Counted from the first letter of the stretch, positions 19,832 to 29,515 are shown. The stretch: 64,000 nt of DNA from Rahnella sikkimica (GCF_002951615.1 NZ_CP019062.1:2480001-2544000), one strand, 5' to 3'. Notes: a model not told the origin generated them from the letters alone. Translations and numbers: made by a program.

Positions 19832-20892
19832 AACCGGTTTGCGTACTCGGAAACGGTCAGTTAGGCAGAATGCTGCGTCAGGCAGGTGAACCGCTGGGGA
19901 TCGCCGTTTATCCGGTGGGTCTTGATGCCGAACCGGAAGCCGTGCCTTTTCAGCAGAGCGTGATTACGGCTGAAATTGAACGCTGGCCGGAAACGGCATT
20001 AACCCGTGAACTGGCAACGCACAATGCATTCGTTAACCGCGATATTTTCCCGCGTCTGGCCGATCGCCTGACGCAAAAACAGTTACTCGACCAGCTCGGT
20101 CTGGCGACTGCGCCGTGGCAATTGCTGGCCGGTGCCGGTGAATGGCCGCAGGTTTTCGCGACGCTCGGTGAACTGGCGATTGTGAAACGCCGCGTCGGCG
20201 GTTACGACGGCCGCGGGCAATGGCGCCTGCGCTCCGGTGAAGAAACCACGCTGCCGCAGGATTGCTACGGTGAATGCATCGTTGAGCAAGGCATCAATTT
20301 TTCCGGTGAAGTTTCGCTGGTGGGCGCACGCGGTCACGATGGCAAAACCGTCTTTTATCCGCTGACGCACAATCTGCATCAGGACGGTATTTTGCGCACC
20401 AGCGTTGCACTGCCGGAGCCGGACGCTGCGCTGCAACAGCAGGCAGAAAACATGCTGTCGGCAATTCTGAACGAACTGAATTACGTCGGCGTGATGGCGA
20501 TGGAATGTTTCGTGGTGGCCGAAGGGTTGCTGATTAACGAACTGGCACCGCGCGTTCACAACAGCGGGCACTGGACGCAAAACGGCGCATCCTACAGCCA
20601 GTTTGAAATGCACCTGCGCGCAATCCTCGGGCTGCCGCTGCCAAAACCGGTAGTCAGTACGCCGTCGGTGATGGTCAATCTGATTGGCACGGATGTGTCA
20701 GAACACTGGCTGAACCTGCCGCTGGTGAATCTGCACTGGTACGAGAAAGAAGTGCGTCCGGGTCGTAAAGTCGGACACCTGAATCTCAACGACGCCAGCG
20801 CCAGCCTGCTGAAAGAAAACCTGAACGCACTGGTGCCGATGCTGCCGGAAGAATACGCCAGCGGAATCGCCTGGGCGGTTGAGAAGCTTTAA
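19828..20892 (+). CDS. purK: N5-carboxyaminoimidazole ribonucleotide synthase
   Basis: An ATP-grasp enzyme that carboxylates AIR with bicarbonate, supplying PurE. It is 354 aa (E. coli 355) and opens with the dinucleotide-like loop [13 protein letters not shown]. The ATP-grasp lid region [16 protein letters not shown] is near residue 110-125, and the metal-binding segment [15 protein letters not shown] is near 235-250. It is the second gene of purEK and is followed by a long GC-rich terminator. Confidence 0.97.
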   Translation: MKPVCVLGNGQLGRMLRQAGEPLGIAVYPVGLDAEPEAVPFQQSVITAEIERWPETALTRELATHNAFVNRDIFPRLADRLTQKQLLDQLGLATAPWQLLAGAGEWPQVFATLGELAIVKRRVGGYDGRGQWRLRSGEETTLPQDCYGECIVEQGINFSGEVSLVGARGHDGKTVFYPLTHNLHQDGILRTSVALPEPDAALQQQAENMLSAILNELNYVGVMAMECFVVAEGLLINELAPRVHNSGHWTQNGASYSQFEMHLRAILGLPLPKPVVSTPSVMVNLIGTDVSEHWLNLPLVNLHWYEKEVRPGRKVGHLNLNDASASLLKENLNALVPMLPEEYASGIAWAVEKL

Positions 20893-20898
20893 CGTTAA

Positions 20899-20946
20899 CG
20901 CCCCTGCCCGGACATACCGGTACAGGGGCGGTTTCTTAAATCATTC
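20899..20946 (+). terminator. Terminator of purEK
   Basis: An 8-bp stem CGCCCCTG/CAGGGGCG (20899-20906 with 20933-20940) encloses a CCGG/CCGG inner pair and is followed by GTTTCTT. It overlaps the end of the convergent gene only at its 3' edge. Confidence 0.7.
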
Positions 20947-22134
20947 GCTCATAAAATCAAGCCGGGCAGTTAACCATTGTTTCACGATCGCGCTCGCGGC
21001 TTTATCAGCATCTGCCGCCGGGAAATGCTTTTCTTCATGCAACCATTTTACCGTCGTCTGGCGCGCCATAATGGCAGCTTTCAAAACGTTGTCACGCTCC
21101 TGCTTTGACCAATCCTTTTCATCCCAGTCTGTAATTTCTTTTTCGGGATCGCGGAATGGACCGTTCTTTGCTGCGGACTTCAAAAAGTCTTCCGCTGAAA
21201 CGGTTATCCGTAAATCAAGCATTCTCCAGTCGGCATAACTTGAGAAACGCACGGTTCCTGCATTTTCGCCGAAATGTTCAAGTTCAGGGGCAATCGACTG
21301 AATCAACTGCACCCATGCCGGCTGCTGAAATAGCTTTCCAACAGGTGCGCAAATGGGTGCACGCGAGTCCATCGTAGAACCGTACAGCGAACCGAAAGTA
21401 GCATAAGCATCTTCGTCCTGATTTTTGAAAATAAAGCAGTGGACATATTCGCGCTCCTTGCCTGCAACGGCTTCGAGATACCCAGCATTTTCGATGGTCA
21501 TACGCAGCAGGGTAAGCACCTTTCTGTTTTCCGTTGCTGAAGGATCTTTCTCAATATCGATTAACAGTGAATGCGGAAATGAATCGCCGAGTGCATCTTT
21601 TGCCATCTGATAACGCTGGTCTGCCTCCGCGTCAGTCACCTTGCCAGCCCGTTCAAACTGATGCAGATAAACCAGCCAGGCAGAAGCAAGCGGATTGCTG
21701 TATTCACGCAGTTTTTTGGCGGCCACAAGCGGATCGGTTGGAATCGCGCGAAGGGTGTTATCGAGTTCGATGCTTGCCTGTTCAGACAGACTTTCTAATT
21801 TCGCTGAACGCTGTTCCATTCTGCTTTTGAGACAATCTCCCTGAACGTCACAGGCATTGCGAGTTTTCAGCCACGCCAGTTGGCTGCTTCGCAATTGTAC
21901 GAGCTGCGAGGCCGGTAGATTCGACATCGCCAGTTTATAATTATCATTAAGCCGGACGTCGAGTTCGCTCAGTGCAGTTGAATTACAAATAGCATGCTCA
22001 ACCACGGTTCCCGCTTTGTCGCAATTAAACGACGCGGCAAAAGTGAAAGGTGCGCAAAACAGCAGACTTAACAACGACCCTGTAGCGAAATTTGGCGTTG
22101 AAAGCGCATTACGAAGAGAGAAATGGGGTTGCAT
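20941..22134 (-). CDS. LprI-like (DUF1311) periplasmic protein
   Basis: 397 aa with a probable Sec signal (about residues 1-34, ending FTFAA). A cysteine-containing LprI/DUF1311-like domain follows (FNCDKAGTVVEHAICNSTAL then LSELDVRLNDNYKLA, and further cysteines near 95-102). Some LprI-family proteins inhibit lysozymes; no activity can be assigned here. The remaining 270 residues have no motif I recognise and are rich in charged helices. It is a single gene, convergent with purK, and separated from ybbP by a strong terminator. This gene is not part of the E. coli neighbourhood. Confidence 0.75.
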   Translation of the reverse strand: MQPHFSLRNALSTPNFATGSLLSLLFCAPFTFAASFNCDKAGTVVEHAICNSTALSELDVRLNDNYKLAMSNLPASQLVQLRSSQLAWLKTRNACDVQGDCLKSRMEQRSAKLESLSEQASIELDNTLRAIPTDPLVAAKKLREYSNPLASAWLVYLHQFERAGKVTDAEADQRYQMAKDALGDSFPHSLLIDIEKDPSATENRKVLTLLRMTIENAGYLEAVAGKEREYVHCFIFKNQDEDAYATFGSLYGSTMDSRAPICAPVGKLFQQPAWVQLIQSIAPELEHFGENAGTVRFSSYADWRMLDLRITVSAEDFLKSAAKNGPFRDPEKEITDWDEKDWSKQERDNVLKAAIMARQTTVKWLHEEKHFPAADADKAASAIVKQWLTARLDFMSE

Positions 22135-22167
22135 CGGATGAAATCCTTTTGCATATGCCAGATGGAA

Positions 22168-22199
22168 TAAAAAATCCCCGGAGGATCTTCCGGGGATTT
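22168..22199 (-). terminator. Terminator of the ybbA-ybbP operon
   Basis: An 11-bp stem AAATCCCCGGA/TCCGGGGATTT (22172-22182 with 22189-22199) is followed on the minus strand by a T run, 26 bp after the ybbP stop. Confidence 0.9.
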
Positions 22200-22225
22200 A
22201 GCGATTCTACATAACGCCGATAAGT

Positions 22226-24658
22226 TTACGAGTCGTATTGCCTGAACAACGCCCTTCCCCGCAGTAATCTCACGCCCAACCAGCCACCGCAGACTGACAG
22301 CAGCAACGCGCTGACCACCGGTACAGCAATCCACATCAGGTAATTAGGTTGCCACGGAAAATCGAACACTTTGCGCTGCAACAGCCATAACGCCGCTTCG
22401 GCACCGATTGCCGCCGCAATGCCCGCCACGAGTCCGAGAACCGCAAATTCGCACCAGAGCGTGCGGTGCAGCATCTTTTTACTCGCACCCAGCGTGCGGT
22501 AAACGATCAGTTCCTGACGGCGCTGACGCATCCCGACCTGAATCTGTGCCAGCAGCAGCAAGCCGCCGCACACCATCACCAGAATCACCATCACTTCCAG
22601 CGCCCGGCTGACCTGCTGTAAAACCTGCCCGACCTGCCGCAAAATCGAACCGACATCCAGCAAACTGAGCGTCGGGAACTGACGGTTCAGCTGCGTAATG
22701 GTGCTGTCATCGCCGTGATAACGGAAACTGGTCAGCCAGCTTTGCGGCTGTGCATCCAGCGCGCCCGTCGGGAAGATAAAGTAGAAATTCGGCTTCAGGC
22801 TGTCCCAGTCCACTTTTCGCAGGCTGGTGATTTTAGCGGTGAAATCCTGCGTATCGCCGGTGAACGTCACAGAATCGCCGATTTTCAGTCCGAGACGTCC
22901 GGCCAGCCCGTCGTCGATGGACACTTCCCCCGCTTTCGGCGCGCTATTGCCCGCGGTCAGCGGGTTATGATCCGGCAATCCGTCCATCCAGGTCAGATTC
23001 AGTTCCCGGTTTACCGCTTCGCCGCCCGCATCGTCCGGCTTGATTTTGTCCGTCGCAGCCTCGCTGTTAATCTTCGTCAGGCGCGCCCGCACAATCGGAT
23101 AAAACATTTCCGGCTGTGCGTTGTGCTGATGCAGGAAATCCGTCACCTGCGGAACCTGCTCTTTGGTGATGTTGAGCAGGAAGAAGTTCGGACTGTCCGG
23201 CGGAAGCTGTTGCTCCCAGCGGTTCAGCAGATCTCCGCGCATCACCAGCAACAGCGCCAGCAGCATGAACGACATGGAAAACGCCGCCAGCTGACTGAGC
23301 GTTACCCACGGCTGACGCAGCAGACGGTTGACCGCCAGACGCAGCGGAAGCTGTCGGAAAGTCAGGCGGCGCAGCAGAAGCAAAGCGCCCCAGCCAATCA
23401 CGCCCAGCAGCAGCGACAACACCAGAACACCGCCGAGCAGCGACCACAGTAAAGCACTGCCGCCCATCAGCGCAGCCAGAAGCCCGACGACCACCAGCAC
23501 CATCACTGGCAGGAAATAGCGCAGCGGCCAGACGTTCGCCACAACGTCATTGCGTAGCACGCGCAGCGGCTGAGTCGCCAGCAGCTGACGGTACGGACGG
23601 ATGCCAATCAGCAGTGAAATCACCACCATCGCGCCCATCGACCAGACCCACGGCCAGCCACCGGCAGCAGGTAATTGAGCGGGAAGCACCGGCGCAAGCA
23701 CCTTCATCAGAATGGCCTCAAAAGCCAGCCCGACGATACTGCCGCAAATCCCCGCCAGCACCAGAACCGCCAGCCACTGACCAATAATCAGTTTTCGCAG
23801 CGCTTTTTTCCCGGCACCTAAAGTTTTCAGCACGGCCACCAGATCGTACCGGCTGCGGCAGTAATGCCCCATCGACACGGCAATGGCGGCAATCGACAGC
23901 ATCAGCGTCAGCAGGGCCGACAACGTCAGGAATTGCTGTGAACGCTGCAATGATTTGCCCAGCGCGCCTTCGGAATCTTCCATACCAGTCCAGCGCTGAT
24001 CCGGCTTGAGTAACCCTTTGATGGCGTCGCCGTAGCTTTGAATGGCCTGCGGCGTTCCGGCAAACATATAGCGGTACGTCAGGCGGCTGCCCGGCTGCAC
24101 CGCACCGGTTTTCGGCACATCATCCATATTCATGATCACGCGTGGTGCAGTCTGGAAGGGGTTAAATCCTGCATCCGGCTCCTGCACAATCACACCGGCG
24201 ATTTTCAGCGTACTGTCGCCGACATCCAGATCATCGCCCACTTTCACGTTCAGCAGCGCCAGCAAACGGGGTGCCACCAGAACGGTGCCCGGCTGAGGTT
24301 TCAGCCCCGCCGGTTCCGTCTGCAACGCACCGTATAACGGATACGCCAGATCAGTGGCTTTTACCGACGCCAGCTGTGGCGTGTTTCCTGCAAACGTCAT
24401 GGTCATGAACGTGAGCTGACGGCTGACTTTCAGCCCCTGCGTTTCGGCGTCCTGCAACCAGGCTTCGGTAATAGGATGTGAGGAACGCAGTACGCGATCG
24501 CCCGCAATAAACTCGCGACTTTGCTGGCTCAGCCCTTTGTCCATGCGGTCGCTGATACTGCCCAGCGCCAGTACGCAGGCCACCGCCAGCGTGAGCGCCA
24601 GCCAGACAATCAGCAGCGAAGGCGATCGCCATTCCCGCCAGAACCAGCGCCAGATCAT
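22226..24658 (-). CDS. ybbP: ABC transporter permease YbbP
   Basis: An 810-aa FtsX-like/MacB-type permease with a periplasmic domain after the first helix, a central group of helices and a C-terminal FtsX helix triplet. It aligns along its length with E. coli YbbP (804 aa), starting MIWRWFWREWRSPSLLIVWL. The ATG at 24658 overlaps the ybbA stop by 4 bp (ATGA); a start four codons upstream is less likely. With YbbA it forms an inner-membrane ABC unit that is genetically tied to TesA. The substrate is unknown; lipid or hydrophobic-compound handling has been proposed because of the TesA linkage. Confidence 0.93.
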   Translation of the reverse strand: MIWRWFWREWRSPSLLIVWLALTLAVACVLALGSISDRMDKGLSQQSREFIAGDRVLRSSHPITEAWLQDAETQGLKVSRQLTFMTMTFAGNTPQLASVKATDLAYPLYGALQTEPAGLKPQPGTVLVAPRLLALLNVKVGDDLDVGDSTLKIAGVIVQEPDAGFNPFQTAPRVIMNMDDVPKTGAVQPGSRLTYRYMFAGTPQAIQSYGDAIKGLLKPDQRWTGMEDSEGALGKSLQRSQQFLTLSALLTLMLSIAAIAVSMGHYCRSRYDLVAVLKTLGAGKKALRKLIIGQWLAVLVLAGICGSIVGLAFEAILMKVLAPVLPAQLPAAGGWPWVWSMGAMVVISLLIGIRPYRQLLATQPLRVLRNDVVANVWPLRYFLPVMVLVVVGLLAALMGGSALLWSLLGGVLVLSLLLGVIGWGALLLLRRLTFRQLPLRLAVNRLLRQPWVTLSQLAAFSMSFMLLALLLVMRGDLLNRWEQQLPPDSPNFFLLNITKEQVPQVTDFLHQHNAQPEMFYPIVRARLTKINSEAATDKIKPDDAGGEAVNRELNLTWMDGLPDHNPLTAGNSAPKAGEVSIDDGLAGRLGLKIGDSVTFTGDTQDFTAKITSLRKVDWDSLKPNFYFIFPTGALDAQPQSWLTSFRYHGDDSTITQLNRQFPTLSLLDVGSILRQVGQVLQQVSRALEVMVILVMVCGGLLLLAQIQVGMRQRRQELIVYRTLGASKKMLHRTLWCEFAVLGLVAGIAAAIGAEAALWLLQRKVFDFPWQPNYLMWIAVPVVSALLLSVCGGWLGVRLLRGRALFRQYDS

Positions 24659-25341
24659 GCTTCCTCCCACAATTTCCCGTCACGCAGACGCAGACGCCGC
24701 TGACAACGCGCCGCCAGTTGCTCGTCATGGGTGACCAGAATCAGCGTGGTGGCCGCATCGCGGTTCAGTGAGAAAAGCAGGTCAACGATACGTTCACCCG
24801 TGGCGCGATCCAGATTGCCGGTCGGCTCATCGGCGAACAGCAGCTTGGGTTTGCCGATAAACGCGCGCGCCAACGCCACACGTTGCTGTTCGCCACCGGA
24901 AAGCTGCGCCGGAAGATGATGTAAACGCCCGCCCAGCCCGAGACTTTCCAGCAGTTGTACCGCCTGCTGACGGCTGTTGCTGTCGCTTTCACCGCGCAGC
25001 AACGCCGGAAGTTGCACGTTCTCCAGCGCATTCAGCGTCGGCACCAGCATAAAAGACTGAAACACAAAGCCGACGTTTTTGGCACGCAGCGCGGCGCGCC
25101 CTTCCTCATTGAGAGACTTAAGGGATTTGCCGAGCAACTTCACGTCGCCCGCCGTGCCGTCATCAAGCCCGGCCAGTATTCCCAGCAGCGTCGATTTACC
25201 GGAACCGGATTCGCCAATCAGGGCAATTGTCTGGGCAGGTTTGACAACCAGCTCGACACCGGACAGGATGGTGAGCTGTCCTTCACCCTGACCGACGTGT
25301 TTACTAAGATGATGAACTTCAAGAACGTTTTCCGCTGGCAT
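24655..25341 (-). CDS. ybbA: ABC transporter ATP-binding protein YbbA
   Basis: A 228-aa LolD/MacB-type ATPase. The Walker A motif is GESGSGKSTL near residue 43-52, the signature is LSGGEQQRVALARA near 146-159, Walker B is KLLFADEPTGNLD near 165-178, and the H-loop is LVTHDEQ. It partners YbbP, with translational coupling through ATGA. Its start overlaps the divergent tesA start by 33 bp, so the two promoters must lie inside each other's coding regions. Confidence 0.95.
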   Translation of the reverse strand: MPAENVLEVHHLSKHVGQGEGQLTILSGVELVVKPAQTIALIGESGSGKSTLLGILAGLDDGTAGDVKLLGKSLKSLNEEGRAALRAKNVGFVFQSFMLVPTLNALENVQLPALLRGESDSNSRQQAVQLLESLGLGGRLHHLPAQLSGGEQQRVALARAFIGKPKLLFADEPTGNLDRATGERIVDLLFSLNRDAATTLILVTHDEQLAARCQRRLRLRDGKLWEEA

Positions 25342-25941
25342 CTCCCCTTCCTTATGTTGTTGGGATTGCTGAGTTTTCGCGCCGTAGCTGCTGATAACTT
25401 ACTGATTATCGGCGACAGTTTAAGCGCCGTCTATCGCCTTCCGGTAGCCGAATCCTGGCCGTCGTTGCTGAATAATAAATGGCAAAAAGAAGGGGATAAA
25501 CCCGCGATTATTAACGCCAGCATCAGCGGAGATACCGCCGAACAAGGGCTGGCCCGTTTACAGACTTTGCTGCAACAACATCATCCGCGCTGGGTGCTGA
25601 TTGAACTGGGCGCGAACGACGGACTGCGCGGCTTTCCGCCGCAAAATATTTCACAAACGCTGACCCAAATTATCACTCAGGTAAAACAGGCCAACGCCGA
25701 ACCGCTGCTAATGCAAATCCGTTTACCGCCAAACTATGGCCGCCGTTACGGTGATGCGTTCTACGCCATTTATCCGGCGCTGGCAAAGCAGGAAAACATC
25801 CCGCTGGTACCGTTCTTTATGGAGCAGGTCGCCGCAAAACCTGAGTGGATGCAGGACGACGGTTTGCATCCGGCGCTGGCGGCACAGCCGTTTATCGCCG
25901 ACTGGATGGCCGAAAAACTCGCGCCGCTGGTCACGCAGTAG
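25309..25941 (+). CDS. tesA: Multifunctional acyl-CoA thioesterase I / protease I / lysophospholipase L1
   Basis: A periplasmic SGNH hydrolase of 210 aa beginning MMNFKNVFRWHLPF as in E. coli. The signal peptide is about residues 1-27 (ending FRAVA). Catalytic Ser37 (mature Ser10) is in IIGDSLSA, the oxyanion Gly in SGDT, the Asn in LGANDGLRG, and the Asp/His pair in DDGLHP. The GDSLSAGY motif reads GDSLSAVY here, and the GGND block reads GAND; both are departures from E. coli. The far longer in-frame extension upstream lies inside ybbA and is rejected. It is followed by ybbO. Confidence 0.95.
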   Translation: MMNFKNVFRWHLPFLMLLGLLSFRAVAADNLLIIGDSLSAVYRLPVAESWPSLLNNKWQKEGDKPAIINASISGDTAEQGLARLQTLLQQHHPRWVLIELGANDGLRGFPPQNISQTLTQIITQVKQANAEPLLMQIRLPPNYGRRYGDAFYAIYPALAKQENIPLVPFFMEQVAAKPEWMQDDGLHPALAAQPFIADWMAEKLAPLVTQ

Positions 25942-26052
25942 GTTTACACTGAATAATACCGTGACGTGATTAAAACCAAGACGTTACCTTTTTCACCCGA
26001 CTCCCTAGTAAATCACAGCCATAAAAAATAGGGACATCTCACAGGTAAAGTT

Positions 26053-26829
26053 ATGCAAAAAGCAGTATTAATTACCGGTTGCTCCAGCGGGATCGGGCTG
26101 GTTGCCGCACAAGATTTGCGTGCCCGTGGTTACCGCGTGCTGGCAGCCTGTCGCAAAAGTGCGGATATCGACACGCTCAGCCAGCTCGGTTTTGAAACTA
26201 TTGCGCTCGATCTGGATGACAAACACAGCGTGGAACTCGCCGCCGCGCAGGTTATCGTGCTGACCGGCAACCGTCTTTATGGCCTGTTTAACAATGCCGG
26301 ATATGGCGTTTACGGCCCGCTGAACACCATCAGCCGCGAACAGTTTGAGCAACAATTTTCCACCAACCTGTTCGGCACACATCAGCTGACACAGCTTTTG
26401 CTGCCCGCGATGTTGCCGCACGGCGAAGGCCGCATTATCCAGACCAGCTCGGTGATGGGGCTGGTGACCACGCCGGGGCGCGGAACCTACGCCGCGAGTA
26501 AATTCGCGCTCGAAGCCTGGTCAGATACCTTACGCATGGAGTTACACGGTACCGGCATTCAGGTGAGCCTGATTGAACCCGGCCCGCTGAGCAGCAACTT
26601 TACGGCTAACGTCAGACAGTCACAGGCCGACCAGCCGGTCGAAAATCCGGGGATCGCGCGACGTTTTACGCTGCCGCCGGAAGCCGTTTTGCCGAAATTA
26701 CACCATGCTTTAGAAAACCCGAAAGCGCGCCTGCGGTATCCGGTGACGCTGGTCGCCCATGCGCTCGCCGTACTCAAACGCCTTTTGCCGTCGCGTTTGC
26801 TGGACACAATATTGCGCGGAAACAGCTAA
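26053..26829 (+). CDS. ybbO: SDR-family oxidoreductase YbbO
   Basis: A 258-aa short-chain dehydrogenase/reductase, using NADP(H) in its E. coli counterpart, where aldehyde reduction has been reported. The cofactor loop TGCSSGIG is near residue 8-15, NNAGYGVYG near 84-92, and the catalytic Ser and YxxxK in TSSVMGL and TYAASKFALEAW. It aligns with E. coli YbbO but lacks about a dozen N-terminal residues of the annotated E. coli form. Its place between tesA and cnoX is conserved, and ERIC element 2 follows 70 bp later. Confidence 0.93.
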   Translation: MQKAVLITGCSSGIGLVAAQDLRARGYRVLAACRKSADIDTLSQLGFETIALDLDDKHSVELAAAQVIVLTGNRLYGLFNNAGYGVYGPLNTISREQFEQQFSTNLFGTHQLTQLLLPAMLPHGEGRIIQTSSVMGLVTTPGRGTYAASKFALEAWSDTLRMELHGTGIQVSLIEPGPLSSNFTANVRQSQADQPVENPGIARRFTLPPEAVLPKLHHALENPKARLRYPVTLVAHALAVLKRLLPSRLLDTILRGNS

Positions 26830-26899
26830 GTAAAAGCTGCCTGGGGGGTTGAAGCCGTAAAAGCTGCCCCCATTTGCTCTTAAATACTTTAATTTTCTA

Positions 26900-27021
26900 T
26901 ACCCTAAATAATTCGAGTTGCAGGAAGGCGGCAAGCTCGTGAATCCCGGGAGCTTAGATAACTAAGTGACCGGGATGAATGAGCGCAGCCAACGCATCAG
27001 CAGTTCGAAGTATGACGGGTA
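26900..27021 (+). repeat. ERIC (IRU) element 2
   Basis: About 122 bp, the same family and orientation as element 1 (TACCCTAAATAATTCGAG to GTATGACGGGTA). Its right end stops 17 bp before the cnoX ATG, directly before the GGAGAG ribosome-binding site, so it probably forms much of the cnoX 5' untranslated region. Confidence 0.9.
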
Positions 27022-27038
27022 GCGGAGAGACAGAATTC

Positions 27039-27896
27039 ATGCTTGCACAACCTACTGTTATCGATGTCAACGAAACCAACCTGCATCAGACGCTGGAACA
27101 ATCCATGTCGGTGCCGGTGATGTTCTACTTCTGGTCTGAACGCAGCCAGCATTGCCTGCAACTGGGCCCTATTCTAGACCAACTGGCGGCGGAATATGCC
27201 GGTCAGCTGGTTCTGGCGAAAGTGGACTGCGATGCCGAGCAGATGATTGCCCAGCAGTTTGGCCTGCGTTCTATCCCGGCGGTTTACCTGTTCAAAGACG
27301 GTCAGCCTGTTGATGGTTTCCAGGGGCCGCAGCCGGAAGAAGTGATCCGCGAATTGCTGCAAAAAGTTCTGCCGAAAGAAGAAGAGCTTAAACTCGCTCA
27401 GGCGCAGGAACTGTTGCTGGCAGGTAACGCGGCTGAAGCTTTGCCGCTGCTGAAAGACGCGTGGCAGTTGAGCAATTACCGCAGTGATATCGGTTTGTTG
27501 CTGGCAGAAACCCAGATCCAGCTCAACCGTTCCGACGACGCGGAAGCCGTGCTGGCAACCATTCCGTTGCAGGATAAAGATTCCCGTTATCAGGGGCTGA
27601 TTGCCCAGATTGAACTGCTGAAACAGGCGGCTGACACCCCTGAAATTCAGCTGCTGCAACAGGAATTACAGCAAGATCCTGAGAACGCCGATCTGGTGGT
27701 CAAACTCAGCCTGCAACTGCATCAGGTCGGGCGTAACGAAGAAGCGCTGGAACTGCTGATGGCACCGCTGAAAAAAGATTTAGGTGCGGCAAACGGCGCA
27801 GCGCGCAAAACGCTGATGGATATCATGGCGGCACTCGGTACCGGCGACGCGCTGGCAGCAAAATATCGTCGCCAGTTATATTCCCTGCTGTACTGA
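27039..27896 (+). CDS. cnoX: Chaperedoxin CnoX (YbbN)
   Basis: A 285-aa protein with an N-terminal thioredoxin fold (about 1-110) and C-terminal TPR repeats (about 115-285). The active-site motif is SQHC (Ser36-Cys39), not CxxC, as in E. coli CnoX, which protects proteins from oxidative aggregation by mixed disulfide formation and passes substrates to GroEL or DnaK. The ATG at 27039 is preferred because the in-frame extension to 26979 would translate ERIC sequence. A strong terminator follows. Confidence 0.94.
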   Translation: MLAQPTVIDVNETNLHQTLEQSMSVPVMFYFWSERSQHCLQLGPILDQLAAEYAGQLVLAKVDCDAEQMIAQQFGLRSIPAVYLFKDGQPVDGFQGPQPEEVIRELLQKVLPKEEELKLAQAQELLLAGNAAEALPLLKDAWQLSNYRSDIGLLLAETQIQLNRSDDAEAVLATIPLQDKDSRYQGLIAQIELLKQAADTPEIQLLQQELQQDPENADLVVKLSLQLHQVGRNEEALELLMAPLKKDLGAANGAARKTLMDIMAALGTGDALAAKYRRQLYSLLY

Positions 27897-27916
27897 TTCA
27901 CGCTAAAAATTTCTTA

Positions 27917-27958
27917 CGCACGTCGGGCACTCCCCCCCTCCTGACGTGCGTTTTTTTT
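27917..27958 (+). terminator. Terminator of cnoX
   Basis: An 8-bp stem CGCACGTC/GACGTGCG (27917-27924 with 27943-27950) is followed by eight T residues. Confidence 0.92.
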
Positions 27959-28130
27959 CGTCTTTTGCCCTGCCTTTTATCCCCTGAACTATCCTTATTA
28001 ATACGACGCATTCGTTATCTGTGCGACAATTGCGCACGCGCCTGACTTTCGGTGAGTGCGCCAGGGACATGTTTTTACTCGAATATTCCGCCGGAGTATT
28101 CAGGACACAGTTTTACAGGAGTTTCATACT

Positions 28131-29051
28131 ATGTTTGACCTCATTCCCATTCCTATCCTTATTCTGATCGTACTGGCGCTGCTGGTGGTTTACGCCGGGA
28201 TCAAAATCGTGCCACAGGGCTACCAGTGGACCGTCGAGCGCTTTGGCCGTTATACCAAAACCCTGATGCCGGGGCTGAATCTGGTTGTGCCTTTTGTTGA
28301 CCGCGTTGGTCGCAAAATCAATATGATGGAACAGGTTCTGGATATTCCTTCTCAGGAAGTGATTTCCCGCGATAACGCCAATGTCGCCATCGACGCCGTT
28401 TGTTTTATTCAGGTTATTGACCCGGCGCGTGCCGCCTATGAAGTCAGCAATCTGGAACAGGCGATCGTGAACCTGACCATGACTAACTTCCGTACCGTGC
28501 TGGGTTCGATGGAACTCGACGAAATGCTGTCACAACGCGACAACATCAACGCACGTTTGCTGCATATCGTCGATGAAGCCACCAATCCGTGGGGCGTAAA
28601 AATCACGCGTATCGAAATCCGTGATGTGCGTCCACCGGCTGAACTGATTTCTGCGATGAACGCGCAGATGAAAGCGGAACGTACAAAACGAGCCGATATT
28701 CTGGAAGCCGAAGGGGTTCGTCAGTCCGCCATCCTGCGTGCGGAAGGTGAAAAACAGTCACAAATCCTCAAAGCCGAAGGTGAGCGTCAGTCGGCGTTCC
28801 TGCAAGCTGAAGCCCGCGAACGTGCGGCAGAAGCGGAAGCTCAGGCCACCAAAATGGTGTCTGAAGCGATTGCCGCCGGTGATGTCCGGGCTATTAACTA
28901 CTTCGTGGCACAGAAATATACCGACGCACTGACCAAAATCGGCTCGGCGAACAACAGCAAAATCATCATGATGCCGCTGGACGCTACCAGCCTAATGGGC
29001 TCGATTGGCGGGATTGCAGAGCTGCTGAAAGAAACCAAAGGCGGCAAATAA
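28131..29051 (+). CDS. qmcA: SPFH-domain membrane protein QmcA
   Basis: 306 aa with one N-terminal transmembrane helix (about 5-24) and an SPFH/band-7 domain (from about 30 to 190). A long charged coiled coil rich in AEGERQS repeats follows (about 185-245). It is a FtsH/HflKC-related flotillin-like scaffold of the inner membrane and is collinear with E. coli QmcA (YbbK). The ATG at 28131 follows AGGAG; an upstream in-frame start adds unconserved residues. The stop overlaps the ybbJ start, and SPFH plus NfeD partners are a known functional pair. Confidence 0.95.
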   Translation: MFDLIPIPILILIVLALLVVYAGIKIVPQGYQWTVERFGRYTKTLMPGLNLVVPFVDRVGRKINMMEQVLDIPSQEVISRDNANVAIDAVCFIQVIDPARAAYEVSNLEQAIVNLTMTNFRTVLGSMELDEMLSQRDNINARLLHIVDEATNPWGVKITRIEIRDVRPPAELISAMNAQMKAERTKRADILEAEGVRQSAILRAEGEKQSQILKAEGERQSAFLQAEARERAAEAEAQATKMVSEAIAAGDVRAINYFVAQKYTDALTKIGSANNSKIIMMPLDATSLMGSIGGIAELLKETKGGK

Positions 29052-29506
29052 TGCTGCATAACTTCATGGCAAGTCCGCATGTGTTCTGGCTGTCTTTGGG
29101 CGGCCTGTTGCTGGCGGCAGAGCTGGTGGGAGCAAGTGGTTACTTACTGTGGAGTGGCGTCGCGGCGGCACTGGTCGGGCTGGTCACGTGGATTTTGCCG
29201 CTGCCGTGGGAATGGCAGGGCGTGGCGTTTGCCCTTCTGACCATTATCGCGGCCTGGCTGTGGTGGAAATGGCTGAATCAGCGCACGGATAAAACCACCG
29301 GTAATCCGGCACTGAACCAGCGCGGACAACAGTTAGTGGGCACTTACGCCACTGTGCTGGAACCGCTGAAAAACCAGTACACGCGGGTGCAAATCGGCGA
29401 CAGCAGCTGGCGCGCGTCATGCGCTTCGCCGCTGGAAGTCGGTGATAAAGTGGTGATTACCGGTGTCGAAGGCGCGACGTTGCGCGTGGAACGCCCCGCG
29501 CAGTAA
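29051..29506 (+). CDS. ybbJ: NfeD-like membrane protein YbbJ
   Basis: 151 aa with two or three transmembrane helices in the first 75 residues (LSLGGLLLAAEL, then VALVGLVTWILPL and FALLTIIAAWLWWKW). A small beta-barrel OB-fold of the NfeD type follows at about 90-150 (GTYATVLEPL, GDKVVITGV). It overlaps the qmcA stop by one base (TAATG), so it is translationally coupled. It acts with its SPFH partner at the inner membrane. It is convergent with cueR with 9 bp between the genes. Confidence 0.93.
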   Translation: MLHNFMASPHVFWLSLGGLLLAAELVGASGYLLWSGVAAALVGLVTWILPLPWEWQGVAFALLTIIAAWLWWKWLNQRTDKTTGNPALNQRGQQLVGTYATVLEPLKNQYTRVQIGDSSWRASCASPLEVGDKVVITGVEGATLRVERPAQ

Positions 29507-29515
29507 CGCCTGACG

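Noticed and set aside
22715..23452. Open frame of about 245 codons antisense to ybbP
   Set aside because: Composition rich in Gln, His and Arg is typical of antisense shadow frames; ybbP is well supported on the opposite strand.
24955..25308. Long N-terminal extension of tesA
   Set aside because: The extension lies inside ybbA and would place the signal peptide internally. The homologous start is at 25309.
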